Shown here: piece by piece, positions 10,188-17,526 of the stretch
Layout of the letters: every line of letters starts with the position of its first letter
Numbering within the stretch: position 1 is the stretch's first letter
Assembly (NCBI RefSeq): GCF_017301735.1
Contig: NZ_CP071090.1
Span: forward strand, 8,484,001 to 8,548,000
DNA from: Pyxidicoccus parkwaysis
Lineage (GTDB): Bacteria > Myxococcota > Myxococcia > Myxococcales > Myxococcaceae
Direction: 5' to 3'
DNA length: 64,000 nucleotides
Position numbers and translations under genes: made by a program
Notes under the pieces: generated by a model
Told to the model about the DNA's origin: nothing
Databases searched by the model: none
Seen by the model: only the letters and a program-made list of their open reading frames with translations

Positions 10188-10832
10188 ATGAAGCGTCCTT
10201 CCCCCTGGCTCGCCGTGCTGTGCGCGGGATTCATCTCCATGCATGCAACGGGCTGCTTCGGCCAGTTCAAGCTCACGCAGAAAATCTGGCAGTTCAACAA
10301 GAACATTTCGGGCGAGAAGTTCGTGCAGTGGCTGATGTTCCTCGTCCTCGTCATCGTACCCGTCTATGAGATTGGCGCGCTCATCGACTCGCTCATCATC
10401 AACAGCATCGAGTTCTGGTCCGGCAGCAACCCCGTGGGCAGCGTCGACGGCACGGATGACGGCACGCGCGTGGTGAAGCTCAGCCCCACCGACACGCTGC
10501 GCCTGTCGCGCGACGCGGACACGGGCGTCATGCGCATCGAATTGGACCGCGAGGGCCAGGAGCCCGTCGTGCGCTACTTCGAGCCCCTGGAGGACGGAAT
10601 GGTGGCGCGTGACGAGGCCGGCAACCTGCTCGTCCAGGCGCGCGCGGCGGCCGATGGCGCGGTGGCCGTGACGGACGCGGCCGGCACCACCCTCACCGTG
10701 CACGCCAGCGAGGCGATGCAGCTCGCCCGCCGCATCTACGAGGAGGGCGGCGCCGAGGCCCTCGCGAAGTACTCCGTGGCGCAGGCCTCCGTGTCTCGCG
10801 GCCTCGCGCTCAACGCCTGCGTGGCTCCGTAG
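10188..10832 (+). CDS. DUF3332-like lipoprotein/membrane protein
   Basis: The protein has 214 residues and resembles the DUF3332 family. A signal ends in the lipobox ATGC, followed by the conserved-looking FKLTQKIWQFNKNI and a hydrophobic span (WLMFLVLVIVPVYEIGALID). The remainder is a small soluble domain of short beta-like repeats rich in charged residues. An excellent ribosome site (TGAGGAGG) sits 8 bases before the ATG. It is divergent from the peptidase at 10055. No function is known to me. Confidence 0.8.
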   Translation: MKRPSPWLAVLCAGFISMHATGCFGQFKLTQKIWQFNKNISGEKFVQWLMFLVLVIVPVYEIGALIDSLIINSIEFWSGSNPVGSVDGTDDGTRVVKLSPTDTLRLSRDADTGVMRIELDREGQEPVVRYFEPLEDGMVARDEAGNLLVQARAAADGAVAVTDAAGTTLTVHASEAMQLARRIYEEGGAEALAKYSVAQASVSRGLALNACVAP

Positions 10833-10848
10833 CCACTCCGGGAGCATG

Positions 10849-10914
10849 CTGTTCGGAAATGTCGGGACACTCGAGGGAGCACGCCGGCGCAAAACCCCCG
10901 ACATTTCCGAACAG
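10849..10914. repeat. Dispersed palindromic element, copy 1
   Basis: A perfect 18-bp inverted repeat, CTGTTCGGAAATGTCGGG at 10849-10866 and its complement at 10897-10914, encloses a 30-base loop ending in GCGCAAAACC. A near-identical copy lies at 52747-52813. It sits in the spacer after the DUF3332-like gene. No T run follows either arm, so it is not a typical intrinsic terminator. Confidence 0.85.
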
Positions 10915-11014
10915 GCAGCCCCGCTCCCGTTCCGGCCCCGGGTGAGTCCCGCCCCGTCCGCGCGTCCGGGCCCGGTTTCCGTCTCGAACGACGTGCCTGC
11001 TACCGTGCCCGGCC

Positions 11015-12046
11015 ATGTCGGTGCTGGTGCTCGGTGGTTCGGCGGTCGTCCCGTCGCTGCTGCTCTTCTGGTACGTCTACGCGCGGGACAAGCGGCCCGA
11101 GCCGCATGGCCTGCTGCTGCGCACGTTCCTCCTCGGCGCCCTCATCTGCGCTCCCGTGATTCCCACGGCCCACGTGCTCCAGGCGCTCGGCGAGCCCTTC
11201 GCCGTGGGCCTCTGGAGCTCCGCCGCCGTGAGGGCCTTCCTCGGCGCCGCCATCCCCGAGGAGCTCTTCAAGTTCCTCGTCCTCTCCCTCTACGTCTGGC
11301 GCAAGCCCGCCTTCGACGAGCCGCTCGACGGCGTGGTGTACGGCGCCACCGCTTCACTCGGCTTCGCCACGCTGGAGAACATCCTCTACGTCGGCGAGCA
11401 CGGCCTGGGCGTGGCCCTGCTGCGCGCCCTCACCGCCGTGCCAGGGCATGCCTTCACCGGCGTCATCATGGGCGCCTTCGTCGGCCGCGCGAAGCTCGCG
11501 TCGCCCGAGCAGCGCTTCGGTCTGCTCGCCGCGGGGCTCGGTCAGGCCACGCTCCTGCACGGCGCCTACGACTTGTTCATCATGACGAACACGGGCTTCG
11601 CCGTGCTCTCGCTGGGCGTGCTGCTCGTCGAGGTGCAGTGGGGCCGCAAGCTCTACCGCGCCCTCCAGACGGAGCAGCTCGAGCTCATGGCCGCGCCCGC
11701 GGAATTGTACGTCGCAGAGGGCGCCATGGCGCTGCACGGTCCCGGCATGCAGGTGGCCACCGCGAGCGCCGTCATGGTGGCAACGCAGCGCCCGGCCCCG
11801 CGCGTCGTCGAGCCCCCGCGCACGATGGGCGCGTGGGTGAAGCTCATTCTCGGGGGCCTGGGCCTGACGGCGAGCAGTCTGTGGCTGCTCGTCGTCTTCG
11901 CCGCCCTGTCCGAGGAGTGGGTGAGCACGGTGGAGGGAATGCTCGGCTGGGGAGTCATCACGGCCGGCTCCCTCGGCTTCGCGCTGTTCTTCCTGTGGCT
12001 GTTCCGCTCGGGACTGCGAGGGCCGAGGGCCCTCCCCGAGCGGTAG
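11015..12046 (+). CDS. PrsW-family intramembrane protease
   Basis: This is a polytopic membrane protein of 343 residues with about eight hydrophobic segments. The family signatures are the EExxK motif in PEELFKFLVL, a second motif in GATASLGFATLENILY, and the membrane histidines in VPGHAFTGVIMG and LLHGAYDLF. In Bacillus the family member PrsW cleaves an anti-sigma factor. Here no anti-sigma gene is adjacent, so the substrate is open. The start is the ATG at 11015, without a strong ribosome site. It is convergent with the lipoprotein at 12059, with only 12 bases between stops. Confidence 0.87.
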   Translation: MSVLVLGGSAVVPSLLLFWYVYARDKRPEPHGLLLRTFLLGALICAPVIPTAHVLQALGEPFAVGLWSSAAVRAFLGAAIPEELFKFLVLSLYVWRKPAFDEPLDGVVYGATASLGFATLENILYVGEHGLGVALLRALTAVPGHAFTGVIMGAFVGRAKLASPEQRFGLLAAGLGQATLLHGAYDLFIMTNTGFAVLSLGVLLVEVQWGRKLYRALQTEQLELMAAPAELYVAEGAMALHGPGMQVATASAVMVATQRPAPRVVEPPRTMGAWVKLILGGLGLTASSLWLLVVFAALSEEWVSTVEGMLGWGVITAGSLGFALFFLWLFRSGLRGPRALPER

Positions 12047-12058
12047 GCCGAGGCTACG

Positions 12059-12607
12059 TCACGGAGGCGGCACACCCGCGTCGAGCAGCTCGCCCGGCTC
12101 CGGGCCGAAGCTCGCATCCATGGCCGTCGCCTTGAAGGCGCCCTCCAGGTTGCGGCCCGCGCCGAAGCCCTCACCCTTCTTGAAGGACATGGAGAAGTCG
12201 CCGCGCGTCTCCTCGCCCGGGTTGCCGCCCTTGTCGAGCTGCAGGTCGCCGTTCTCCACCGGAGCGAAGACGCGCGCCGGCTCGCCCGCGTTGAGGTGCA
12301 CCACGGTGGCGCGCGCAACCCCCGAGGGCGTGGTGCCCGACAGGTCCACCTTCACACCGGGCCGCAAGTCGATTCCCTCGGTGGCCACCGTGAGGCGGGC
12401 CACCAGGTCCACGTCCAGCTCGTTGTTGCGGTAGTAACTCACCTGCAGCGCCTCGGCGTTGCGCAGCACCTCCACGCGGGAGATGTTGTCCAACGAGAAG
12501 AGCTCGGACGCGCTGCCGGCCAACGTGTTGTCCGACAGGCCGCACCCCAACAGGCCCGCGCCGGCGGCGAGCCCGAAGGACACCAGTGCCCGCGCCGCGC
12601 GGTTCAT
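12059..12607 (-). CDS. Hypothetical lipoprotein, family shared with 47605
   Basis: A lipoprotein of 182 residues (lipobox LLGC) with no domain I recognise. Its body is beta-rich and resembles the lipoprotein at 47605-48117: both run from a short spacer through an EL-x-S segment, a VN/VA stretch, an EPAR-F motif and GDF-x-F, to a C-terminal GR-x-GxFxAT. Its ATG overlaps the stop of the upstream gene (ATGA), so the two are translated together. Confidence 0.78.
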   Translation of the reverse strand: MNRAARALVSFGLAAGAGLLGCGLSDNTLAGSASELFSLDNISRVEVLRNAEALQVSYYRNNELDVDLVARLTVATEGIDLRPGVKVDLSGTTPSGVARATVVHLNAGEPARVFAPVENGDLQLDKGGNPGEETRGDFSMSFKKGEGFGAGRNLEGAFKATAMDASFGPEPGELLDAGVPPP

Positions 12608-13947
12608 TTCTCCACCGCGAGCTTCAGGGTGCCGTTGTCGGACGCCACCACCGGCGCGCGGTAGAGAATCACGCGCTTGCCATTGGACAGGTACGCCAGC
12701 TTGGGAGCCCAGCCGCCGCCCGCGTCCACCAGCGTCTCGCGCCAGATGCCGGAGATGCGCGTGGACACCACCAGCTCGTCGTCGTTCGGGTTGCAGCCCG
12801 TGTCGTTGCGGCCCGACTCCAGCGCGCAGTTGTAGAAGGCGATGGACGGCTCGTGATTCACCGGGTCGAACGCGAGCGACGGGTACCAGCCGCCGGTGCC
12901 GGAGTTGAACACCGGGTCCGGCGTGGACCAGTCACCCGCCGCCGTGCACTTCGTGGCGGAGAGGCCGTCGCAGTCGACGTAGGTCAGCTTGTCGCCAATC
13001 TTCTCCAGCGTGGCGATGCCGAAGCCCACCGTCGCGTCGTACGCCACCGAGGGACCGAGCTGCGCGTTCTCCACCGCCTGCACGCGCACCGGCGCGGACC
13101 AGGTGGTGCCGTCCGTGTTGCGCCGCTGGAACATCACGTCCGAGCCACTGGCCAGCGCGGACTCGGGGGCCTTGTCGTAGATGATGGCCGGTTGCGCGCC
13201 CGCCATGATGAGCTGGATGTGGCCGCCGTAGCCGAGCTTGTTGTCACCCGACGGCGCCACCATGCGGTACTGCCACGAGGTGGGGCCACCCACGGCCATC
13301 TCCACGTCGCTCGACTCCCAGTCCTGGCGTCCGAAGTTGCCCTGGTGCCCGTCCCGGTACGCGACGAGCGCCTGGTTGCCCGAGAAGACGATGGAGGGAT
13401 TGAGCCCCACGAGGAAGCCGCTGTCGCTCACCGGGTTGCCCGCCGCCGCCTGGTTGGACATCGTCACGGGGACACGCTCCGTCCACGTGCCGGCAGCGCT
13501 GCGATACGCCACCGCCAAATCACTCTGGTACCAGAACGTCGAGTTGTCGCGGCCGCCGCCCAGGTACGTCACCGCCGGCTGCCCGTCCTGACCGAAGGCC
13601 AGGGACACGCCGTACACGCGCTGCACCTTGGCCACCACCTCCGCGGGCTTCAGCGTGCCGCCGTCGAACTCGCGGTAGCGCAGCTCGAAGTCAGCCGTGT
13701 TCTGCGTCTGGGTGCTCAGCTTGACGAAGTACGCCATGCCGATGCGGTCCTGCGGCCCCACCGCCATGGCGATGGAGGCAATCTGGTGGAACTCGCTCGG
13801 GTCCGAGTCCACCACCAACCGCGTGAAGGGCGAATTGGCGTTGGGGTCATCCGGAGGCTTGTTGCCCGCATCCGGATTGCCCGGGTTGTCCTTGCCGCAG
13901 CCCACCAGCGCGAGTGCCGTTCCCAGTACCCAGGCGTGCCGTCTCAT
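12604..13947 (-). CDS. Hypothetical lipoprotein, sialidase/propeller-like
   Basis: A predicted lipoprotein of 447 residues. The ATG at 13947 has AAGGAGAAG upstream and starts a signal with lipobox LVGC; the longer frame to 13977 is disfavoured. After a Pro/Asn/Asp linker come repeated strand patterns such as SLAFGQDGQPAVTYLGGG, PSIVFSGNQALVAYRDG, PSVAYDATVGFGIATL and PSLAFDPVNHEPSIAFYN, typical of beta-propeller exported proteins. It ends in ATGA overlap with the lipoprotein at 12607. I do not recognise a specific function. Confidence 0.78.
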   Translation of the reverse strand: MRRHAWVLGTALALVGCGKDNPGNPDAGNKPPDDPNANSPFTRLVVDSDPSEFHQIASIAMAVGPQDRIGMAYFVKLSTQTQNTADFELRYREFDGGTLKPAEVVAKVQRVYGVSLAFGQDGQPAVTYLGGGRDNSTFWYQSDLAVAYRSAAGTWTERVPVTMSNQAAAGNPVSDSGFLVGLNPSIVFSGNQALVAYRDGHQGNFGRQDWESSDVEMAVGGPTSWQYRMVAPSGDNKLGYGGHIQLIMAGAQPAIIYDKAPESALASGSDVMFQRRNTDGTTWSAPVRVQAVENAQLGPSVAYDATVGFGIATLEKIGDKLTYVDCDGLSATKCTAAGDWSTPDPVFNSGTGGWYPSLAFDPVNHEPSIAFYNCALESGRNDTGCNPNDDELVVSTRISGIWRETLVDAGGGWAPKLAYLSNGKRVILYRAPVVASDNGTLKLAVEK

Positions 13948-14080
13948 GTGCTTCTCCTTGCGTTGTCGGCCCTGCACGTCGTCGCGCGCATCCTACGTCA
14001 GCAACGCGCCCGAGTGAGCAGCCGAGCAGGTTGCATCTTCGCGGCGATACGCTTCAGCGCTGGGTTAGACTCGGCGTCCC

Positions 14081-14749
14081 ATGCCCCGCGCACGTTCTCC
14101 CCGGAGCCGCCTGTCCCGGCGCTCCTTCATCCAGCGTCTCTCCTTCCTCGGCGGTGGTGTGGTGCTGCTCGGCCCCGCCTGCAAGCGCTCCGAGGAAAAG
14201 CCCAAGGCACCGCCCGCGGACCCGGGGCCCCTCGCCGCCACCGTCAATGGCCAGGCGCTTCGCACCTTCTCGGCATTCGAGTACGCCGTGGTGGCCGCCG
14301 CCTGCGAGCGCATCCTGCCTCGCGACGAGGACGAGGGCGCACTGGACGCGGACGTGCCCGTCTACATCGACCGCATCCTCCAGACACCGGAGCTGGAGAC
14401 GATACGCGACGACTTCCTCAGCGGCGTGGCCGCGCTGGAGCGCCGCTCGCAGCGCATGTTCCAGAAGGGCTACTCCACCCTCACGTCCGAGCAGCAGGAC
14501 GAATTGCTCACCCTCTTCAAGGACAGCCCACCGAAGAGCGGCGAGGCGCACTTCTTCGAGCTGCTCACCGTCATGTCGCTGGAGGGCTACCTCGGGGACC
14601 CGTCCTACGGCGGCAACAAGGGGAAGGTGGGCTGGAAGCTGATGGGCTTCGACACCGTGGGCACCGTGGCCATGTCACCCCCGGAGGGCCATGACGGCCC
14701 CAAGTGCCTGCGCGAGTGCGGGCTGCACCACGGAGGCGCCCACAAATGA
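14081..14749 (+). CDS. Tat-exported small subunit, gluconate 2-dehydrogenase subunit 3-like
   Basis: A protein of 222 residues with a twin-arginine signal (SRRSFIQRLSFL) and a following Cys-containing hydrophobic stretch. The mature part resembles the small (subunit 3) component of membrane GMC dehydrogenases: AFEYAVVAAACERILPRDED, a helical middle and the ending YLGDPSYGGNKGKVGWKLMG. Its last codons overlap the GMC flavoprotein start as ATGA, which fits a two-subunit enzyme carried through the Tat system together. No cytochrome c subunit is encoded nearby. Confidence 0.85.
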   Translation: MPRARSPRSRLSRRSFIQRLSFLGGGVVLLGPACKRSEEKPKAPPADPGPLAATVNGQALRTFSAFEYAVVAAACERILPRDEDEGALDADVPVYIDRILQTPELETIRDDFLSGVAALERRSQRMFQKGYSTLTSEQQDELLTLFKDSPPKSGEAHFFELLTVMSLEGYLGDPSYGGNKGKVGWKLMGFDTVGTVAMSPPEGHDGPKCLRECGLHHGGAHK

Positions 14750-16404
14750 GCCTGCCCGAGGTCGACGTCTGCATCATCGGCAGCGGCGCGGGCGGCGCAC
14801 CCATGGCGCTGGAATTGGGCCGCGCGGGCTTCAAGGTGGTGGTGCTGGAGAAGGGCCGCCACTACCGCCCGCAGGACTTCGTCCACGACGAAATCCTGAA
14901 CAGCCGCCGCAACTTCTTCATGCCGCTGCCGTGGGAGGAGCCGCACCTGATGCGGCACGGCGCGCAGGCCCGCTTCGAGCGCACCAACTCCGCGTGGACG
15001 GCCAACTGCGTGGGCGGCGGCACCGTGCACATGAGCGGCTTCTTCTACCGGCTCAAGCCGGTGGACTTCCGGCTGCGCTCCACGCTGGGCGCGGTGCCGG
15101 GCAGCACGCTGGCGGACTGGCCCATCTCCTACGAGGAGTTCGCTCCGTTCTACGACAAGGCCGAGGCGGAAATGGGCGTGTCCGGCGAGGCCGTGCCCCA
15201 CCCCTTCGCGGAGCCCCGCTCGGGGCCCTACCCGCTGCCCCCGCTGGACGTGCACCCGGTGGCGGCGGAAATCGACAAGGCCTGCAAGGCCATGGGCTGG
15301 CACTCGCTGCCCACCGCGCGCGGCATCATCAGCCGGCCGTACCGGGGCCGCGCGCAGTGCTCGTACTGCGCGCTGTGCGGAAGCTACGGCTGCGAGACGG
15401 GCGCCAAGAGCGGCACCAACGCCAGCCTCATCCCCGCCGCGCTGGCCACCGGCAACGTGGAGCTGCGCCCCGGCTGCATGGCGCGCACCGTGGAGGTGGA
15501 CAAGAAGGGCCGCGCCAAGAGCGTCATCTACCTGGATGAGAATGGCGACGCCCAGGAGCAGCCCGCCAAGGTGGTGGTGGTGTCCTGCACCGCGGTGGAG
15601 AGCGCGCGCCTCCTGCTCAACTCCACCTCCAGCCGCTTCCCGCGCGGGCTGGCCAATGGCAGCGGGCTGGTGGGAAAGAATCTCCTCTTCAGCTCCTTCG
15701 GCGAGTCGCACGCGACGTTCCGCGTGTCCAAGCAGGGCGAGGCGCGGCCGTGGCTGAAGGACCCGGCGCCCTTCGTGAACCGCAGCGTGCAGGACTTCTA
15801 CCTCCTGCCCGACAGCCGCTTCGGCTTCCGCAAGGGCGGCACGCTGGGCTTCATGTGGACGCACCCCAATCCCATCCATGCGGCGGTGGAATTGGCCGGC
15901 GACGGCAAGGGGAAGAACGCGCTCTTCGGCAAGGCGCTGAAGGACAGGATGCGGGCGTACCGCGACTCGCGCATCCTCCAGTTCGAAGTCTATGCGGAGT
16001 ACCTCCCCACGCCCGGCACCTACGTGAGCGTGTCCGACGAGGTGAAGGACAAGTACGGCATCCCCGTGGCGGCCATCACCGTGGAGCGCCACCCCATGGA
16101 CTTCGCCGCCACGCGCTTCCTGGTGGAGCGCGGCGAAGAGGTGCTGCTGCGGTTGGACCCTGACGACGTGGAGCGCAAGGGCACCATGGGCGAGACGACG
16201 ATTCTGCAGCACGGCACCTGCCGCTTCGGCAACGACGCGGCGGCCTCCGTGCTGGACAAGCACTGCCGCGCGCACGAGGTGCCCAACCTCTACGTGGTGG
16301 ACGGCAGCTTCATGCCCACCGGCGGCAGCGTGCCCTCCACGCTCACCATCGCCGCCAACAGCTTCCGCGTCGCGAACCACCTCGTGCACGCGCTGAAGGG
16401 CTGA
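14746..16404 (+). CDS. GMC-family oxidoreductase (FAD)
   Basis: This is the catalytic partner of the subunit encoded just upstream, 552 residues. The N-terminal Rossmann motif for FAD is VCIIGSGAGGAPMALEL. A cysteine-rich stretch (AQCSYCALCGSYGCETGAKS) is typical of the gluconate/sorbose-type subgroup. The C-terminal active-site region reads LQHGTCRFG and later GSVPSTLTIAANSFRVA. The ATG at 14746 overlaps the preceding stop; the frame from 14704 adds 14 unlikely residues. It has no signal peptide, so it probably rides with the Tat-exported partner. The sugar, alcohol or sterol oxidised cannot be inferred. Confidence 0.9.
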   Translation: MSLPEVDVCIIGSGAGGAPMALELGRAGFKVVVLEKGRHYRPQDFVHDEILNSRRNFFMPLPWEEPHLMRHGAQARFERTNSAWTANCVGGGTVHMSGFFYRLKPVDFRLRSTLGAVPGSTLADWPISYEEFAPFYDKAEAEMGVSGEAVPHPFAEPRSGPYPLPPLDVHPVAAEIDKACKAMGWHSLPTARGIISRPYRGRAQCSYCALCGSYGCETGAKSGTNASLIPAALATGNVELRPGCMARTVEVDKKGRAKSVIYLDENGDAQEQPAKVVVVSCTAVESARLLLNSTSSRFPRGLANGSGLVGKNLLFSSFGESHATFRVSKQGEARPWLKDPAPFVNRSVQDFYLLPDSRFGFRKGGTLGFMWTHPNPIHAAVELAGDGKGKNALFGKALKDRMRAYRDSRILQFEVYAEYLPTPGTYVSVSDEVKDKYGIPVAAITVERHPMDFAATRFLVERGEEVLLRLDPDDVERKGTMGETTILQHGTCRFGNDAAASVLDKHCRAHEVPNLYVVDGSFMPTGGSVPSTLTIAANSFRVANHLVHALKG

Positions 16405-16452
16405 GACGGTAGAGCGTCAGACGCGCTCACGATTCATGATTGTTCCGTCACC

Positions 16453-16477
16453 CCGGAGCCCGATGAGCGGGCTCCGG
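16453..16477. terminator. Hairpin between convergent genes
   Basis: A perfect 10-bp stem CCGGAGCCCG / CGGGCTCCGG with a 5-base loop stands between the GMC gene and the convergent lipoprotein gene. There is no clear T run, so termination may be weak or the structure may stabilise the 3' ends. Confidence 0.55.
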
Positions 16478-16490
16478 AGCGAGCCCGGCT

Positions 16491-17000
16491 TCAGCGGTTG
16501 CGCAGGGGCGTCACGTCCACCTTCACGACGTAGCGCGCCTGCATGTCGGACTCGAACTCGATGAGGTGGTCTCCCACGCCGGTGAGGTCCGCCTCGCGCG
16601 AGAACTCGCCGAACTTCTCCATGAGGTCCTGCACCGCGCGCCCGTCCGCCGCCTCGCGCTTGCGCGCACGGCAGCCCTCCTCGTGGAAGAGCACCACCGT
16701 CTCCTCGCCCGCGGCCGTCACGTCCTCCAGGAAGAAGCGCACCTTGACGGTGGAGGCCTCCGGCACCTGGACGATGAACTGTCCCTGTCCGGGGAAGCGT
16801 CCTTCCGCGTAGCTCTCCGTGCCGAGGATGCAACCGGCCACCTGGTTGCACACGGGCCACGCCGCATCACACGTGTCCTTCACACGTGCGCCGATGAAGT
16901 CCTCGCGCGAGCCCCCACACGCGCTCAGCACCATCGCGAAAAACAGACTCGCGGCCATCTGTGCGTTGCGCCGAAACACTGTTACAAACACTTTCATCAT
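16491..17000 (-). CDS. Hypothetical lipoprotein
   Basis: A lipoprotein of up to 169 residues with lipobox LSAC. Two adjacent ATG codons (17000 and 16997) and a third at 16958 are possible starts; the first gives a long basic n-region. The mature part holds four or five cysteines in the first 45 residues (DTCDAAWPVCNQVAGC), which suggests disulfides, then a beta-rich domain (FIVQVPEASTVKVRFFLED) like a small jelly-roll or pre-peptidase module. It is divergent from the lipoprotein at 17030, with 29 bases between starts. Function unknown. Confidence 0.75.
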   Translation of the reverse strand: MMKVFVTVFRRNAQMAASLFFAMVLSACGGSREDFIGARVKDTCDAAWPVCNQVAGCILGTESYAEGRFPGQGQFIVQVPEASTVKVRFFLEDVTAAGEETVVLFHEEGCRARKREAADGRAVQDLMEKFGEFSREADLTGVGDHLIEFESDMQARYVVKVDVTPLRNR

Positions 17001-17029
17001 CTGGCTCTCAATCCGAGGAGTGGACGTCC

Positions 17030-17461
17030 ATGCAACTGCGCACCCGATGGCTCCCCATATTCTTCTTCGCCCTGGCCGGCTGTGGAAACGAGACGGAGAT
17101 TCCCAAGGAACCCACGCTCTTCACAGACCGCGATGAAATGGCTTTCAACCGCGAGTTCGGCAGCGGCACCTACGTCGGGCAGACGGGCTACAACTCGCTC
17201 GTCTTCGAGAACCGCGGCGAGGGCACGCTGCAGGTGACGGACATCACCATGTCCGCGCCGTCGCAGTTCAAGCTGGTGCTCCCCGAGGGCTTCACCCCGG
17301 GCACCCCGCTCTCGCTGGAGACTTACAAGCGCGCCTTCGTGACGGTGGAGTTCCGCCCCACCGACAACGTGGCGTACACCGGGACGCTCACCATCAAGTC
17401 CAACGCCGCCAACTCGCCGGAGAAGGTCATCACCCTCAACGGCCTGGGCGTGGACCCCTGA
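17030..17461 (+). CDS. Lipoprotein with ASH/choice-of-anchor-D-like Ig domain
   Basis: A lipoprotein of 143 residues. The ATG at 17030 has CGAGGAG upstream and begins a signal with lipobox LAGC; the frame from 16961 is disfavoured. The single mature domain has the pattern of abnormal-spindle/HYDIN-type Ig folds: NSLVFENRGEGTLQVTDI, then AFVTVEFRPTDNVAYTGTL and ITLNGLGV at the end. Such domains act as structural or protein-binding modules at the cell surface. It shares a very short divergent promoter region with the lipoprotein at 17000, so the two may be co-regulated. Confidence 0.8.
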   Translation: MQLRTRWLPIFFFALAGCGNETEIPKEPTLFTDRDEMAFNREFGSGTYVGQTGYNSLVFENRGEGTLQVTDITMSAPSQFKLVLPEGFTPGTPLSLETYKRAFVTVEFRPTDNVAYTGTLTIKSNAANSPEKVITLNGLGVDP

Positions 17462-17466
17462 TTCGA

Positions 17467-17511
17467 GGCGGGGGCCTTCGCCCCCGCCGGGCGGGAGCTC
17501 CGGCTCCCGCC
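17467..17511. terminator. Two tandem tetraloop hairpins between convergent genes
   Basis: Two perfect 9-bp stems follow each other: GGCGGGGGC / GCCCCCGCC with loop CTTC, and GGCGGGAGC / GCTCCCGCC with loop TCCG. Both lie in the 65-bp gap between convergent stops at 17461 and 17527, and so probably serve as a bidirectional terminator despite lacking a T run. Confidence 0.65.
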
Positions 17512-17526
17512 GCACCCCCTCGGCGC

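Noticed and set aside
12120..14642. Long plus-strand open frames opposite the lipoprotein genes
   Set aside because: They are antisense shadows typical of very high GC; their products are Arg/Ala/Pro-rich with no family features.
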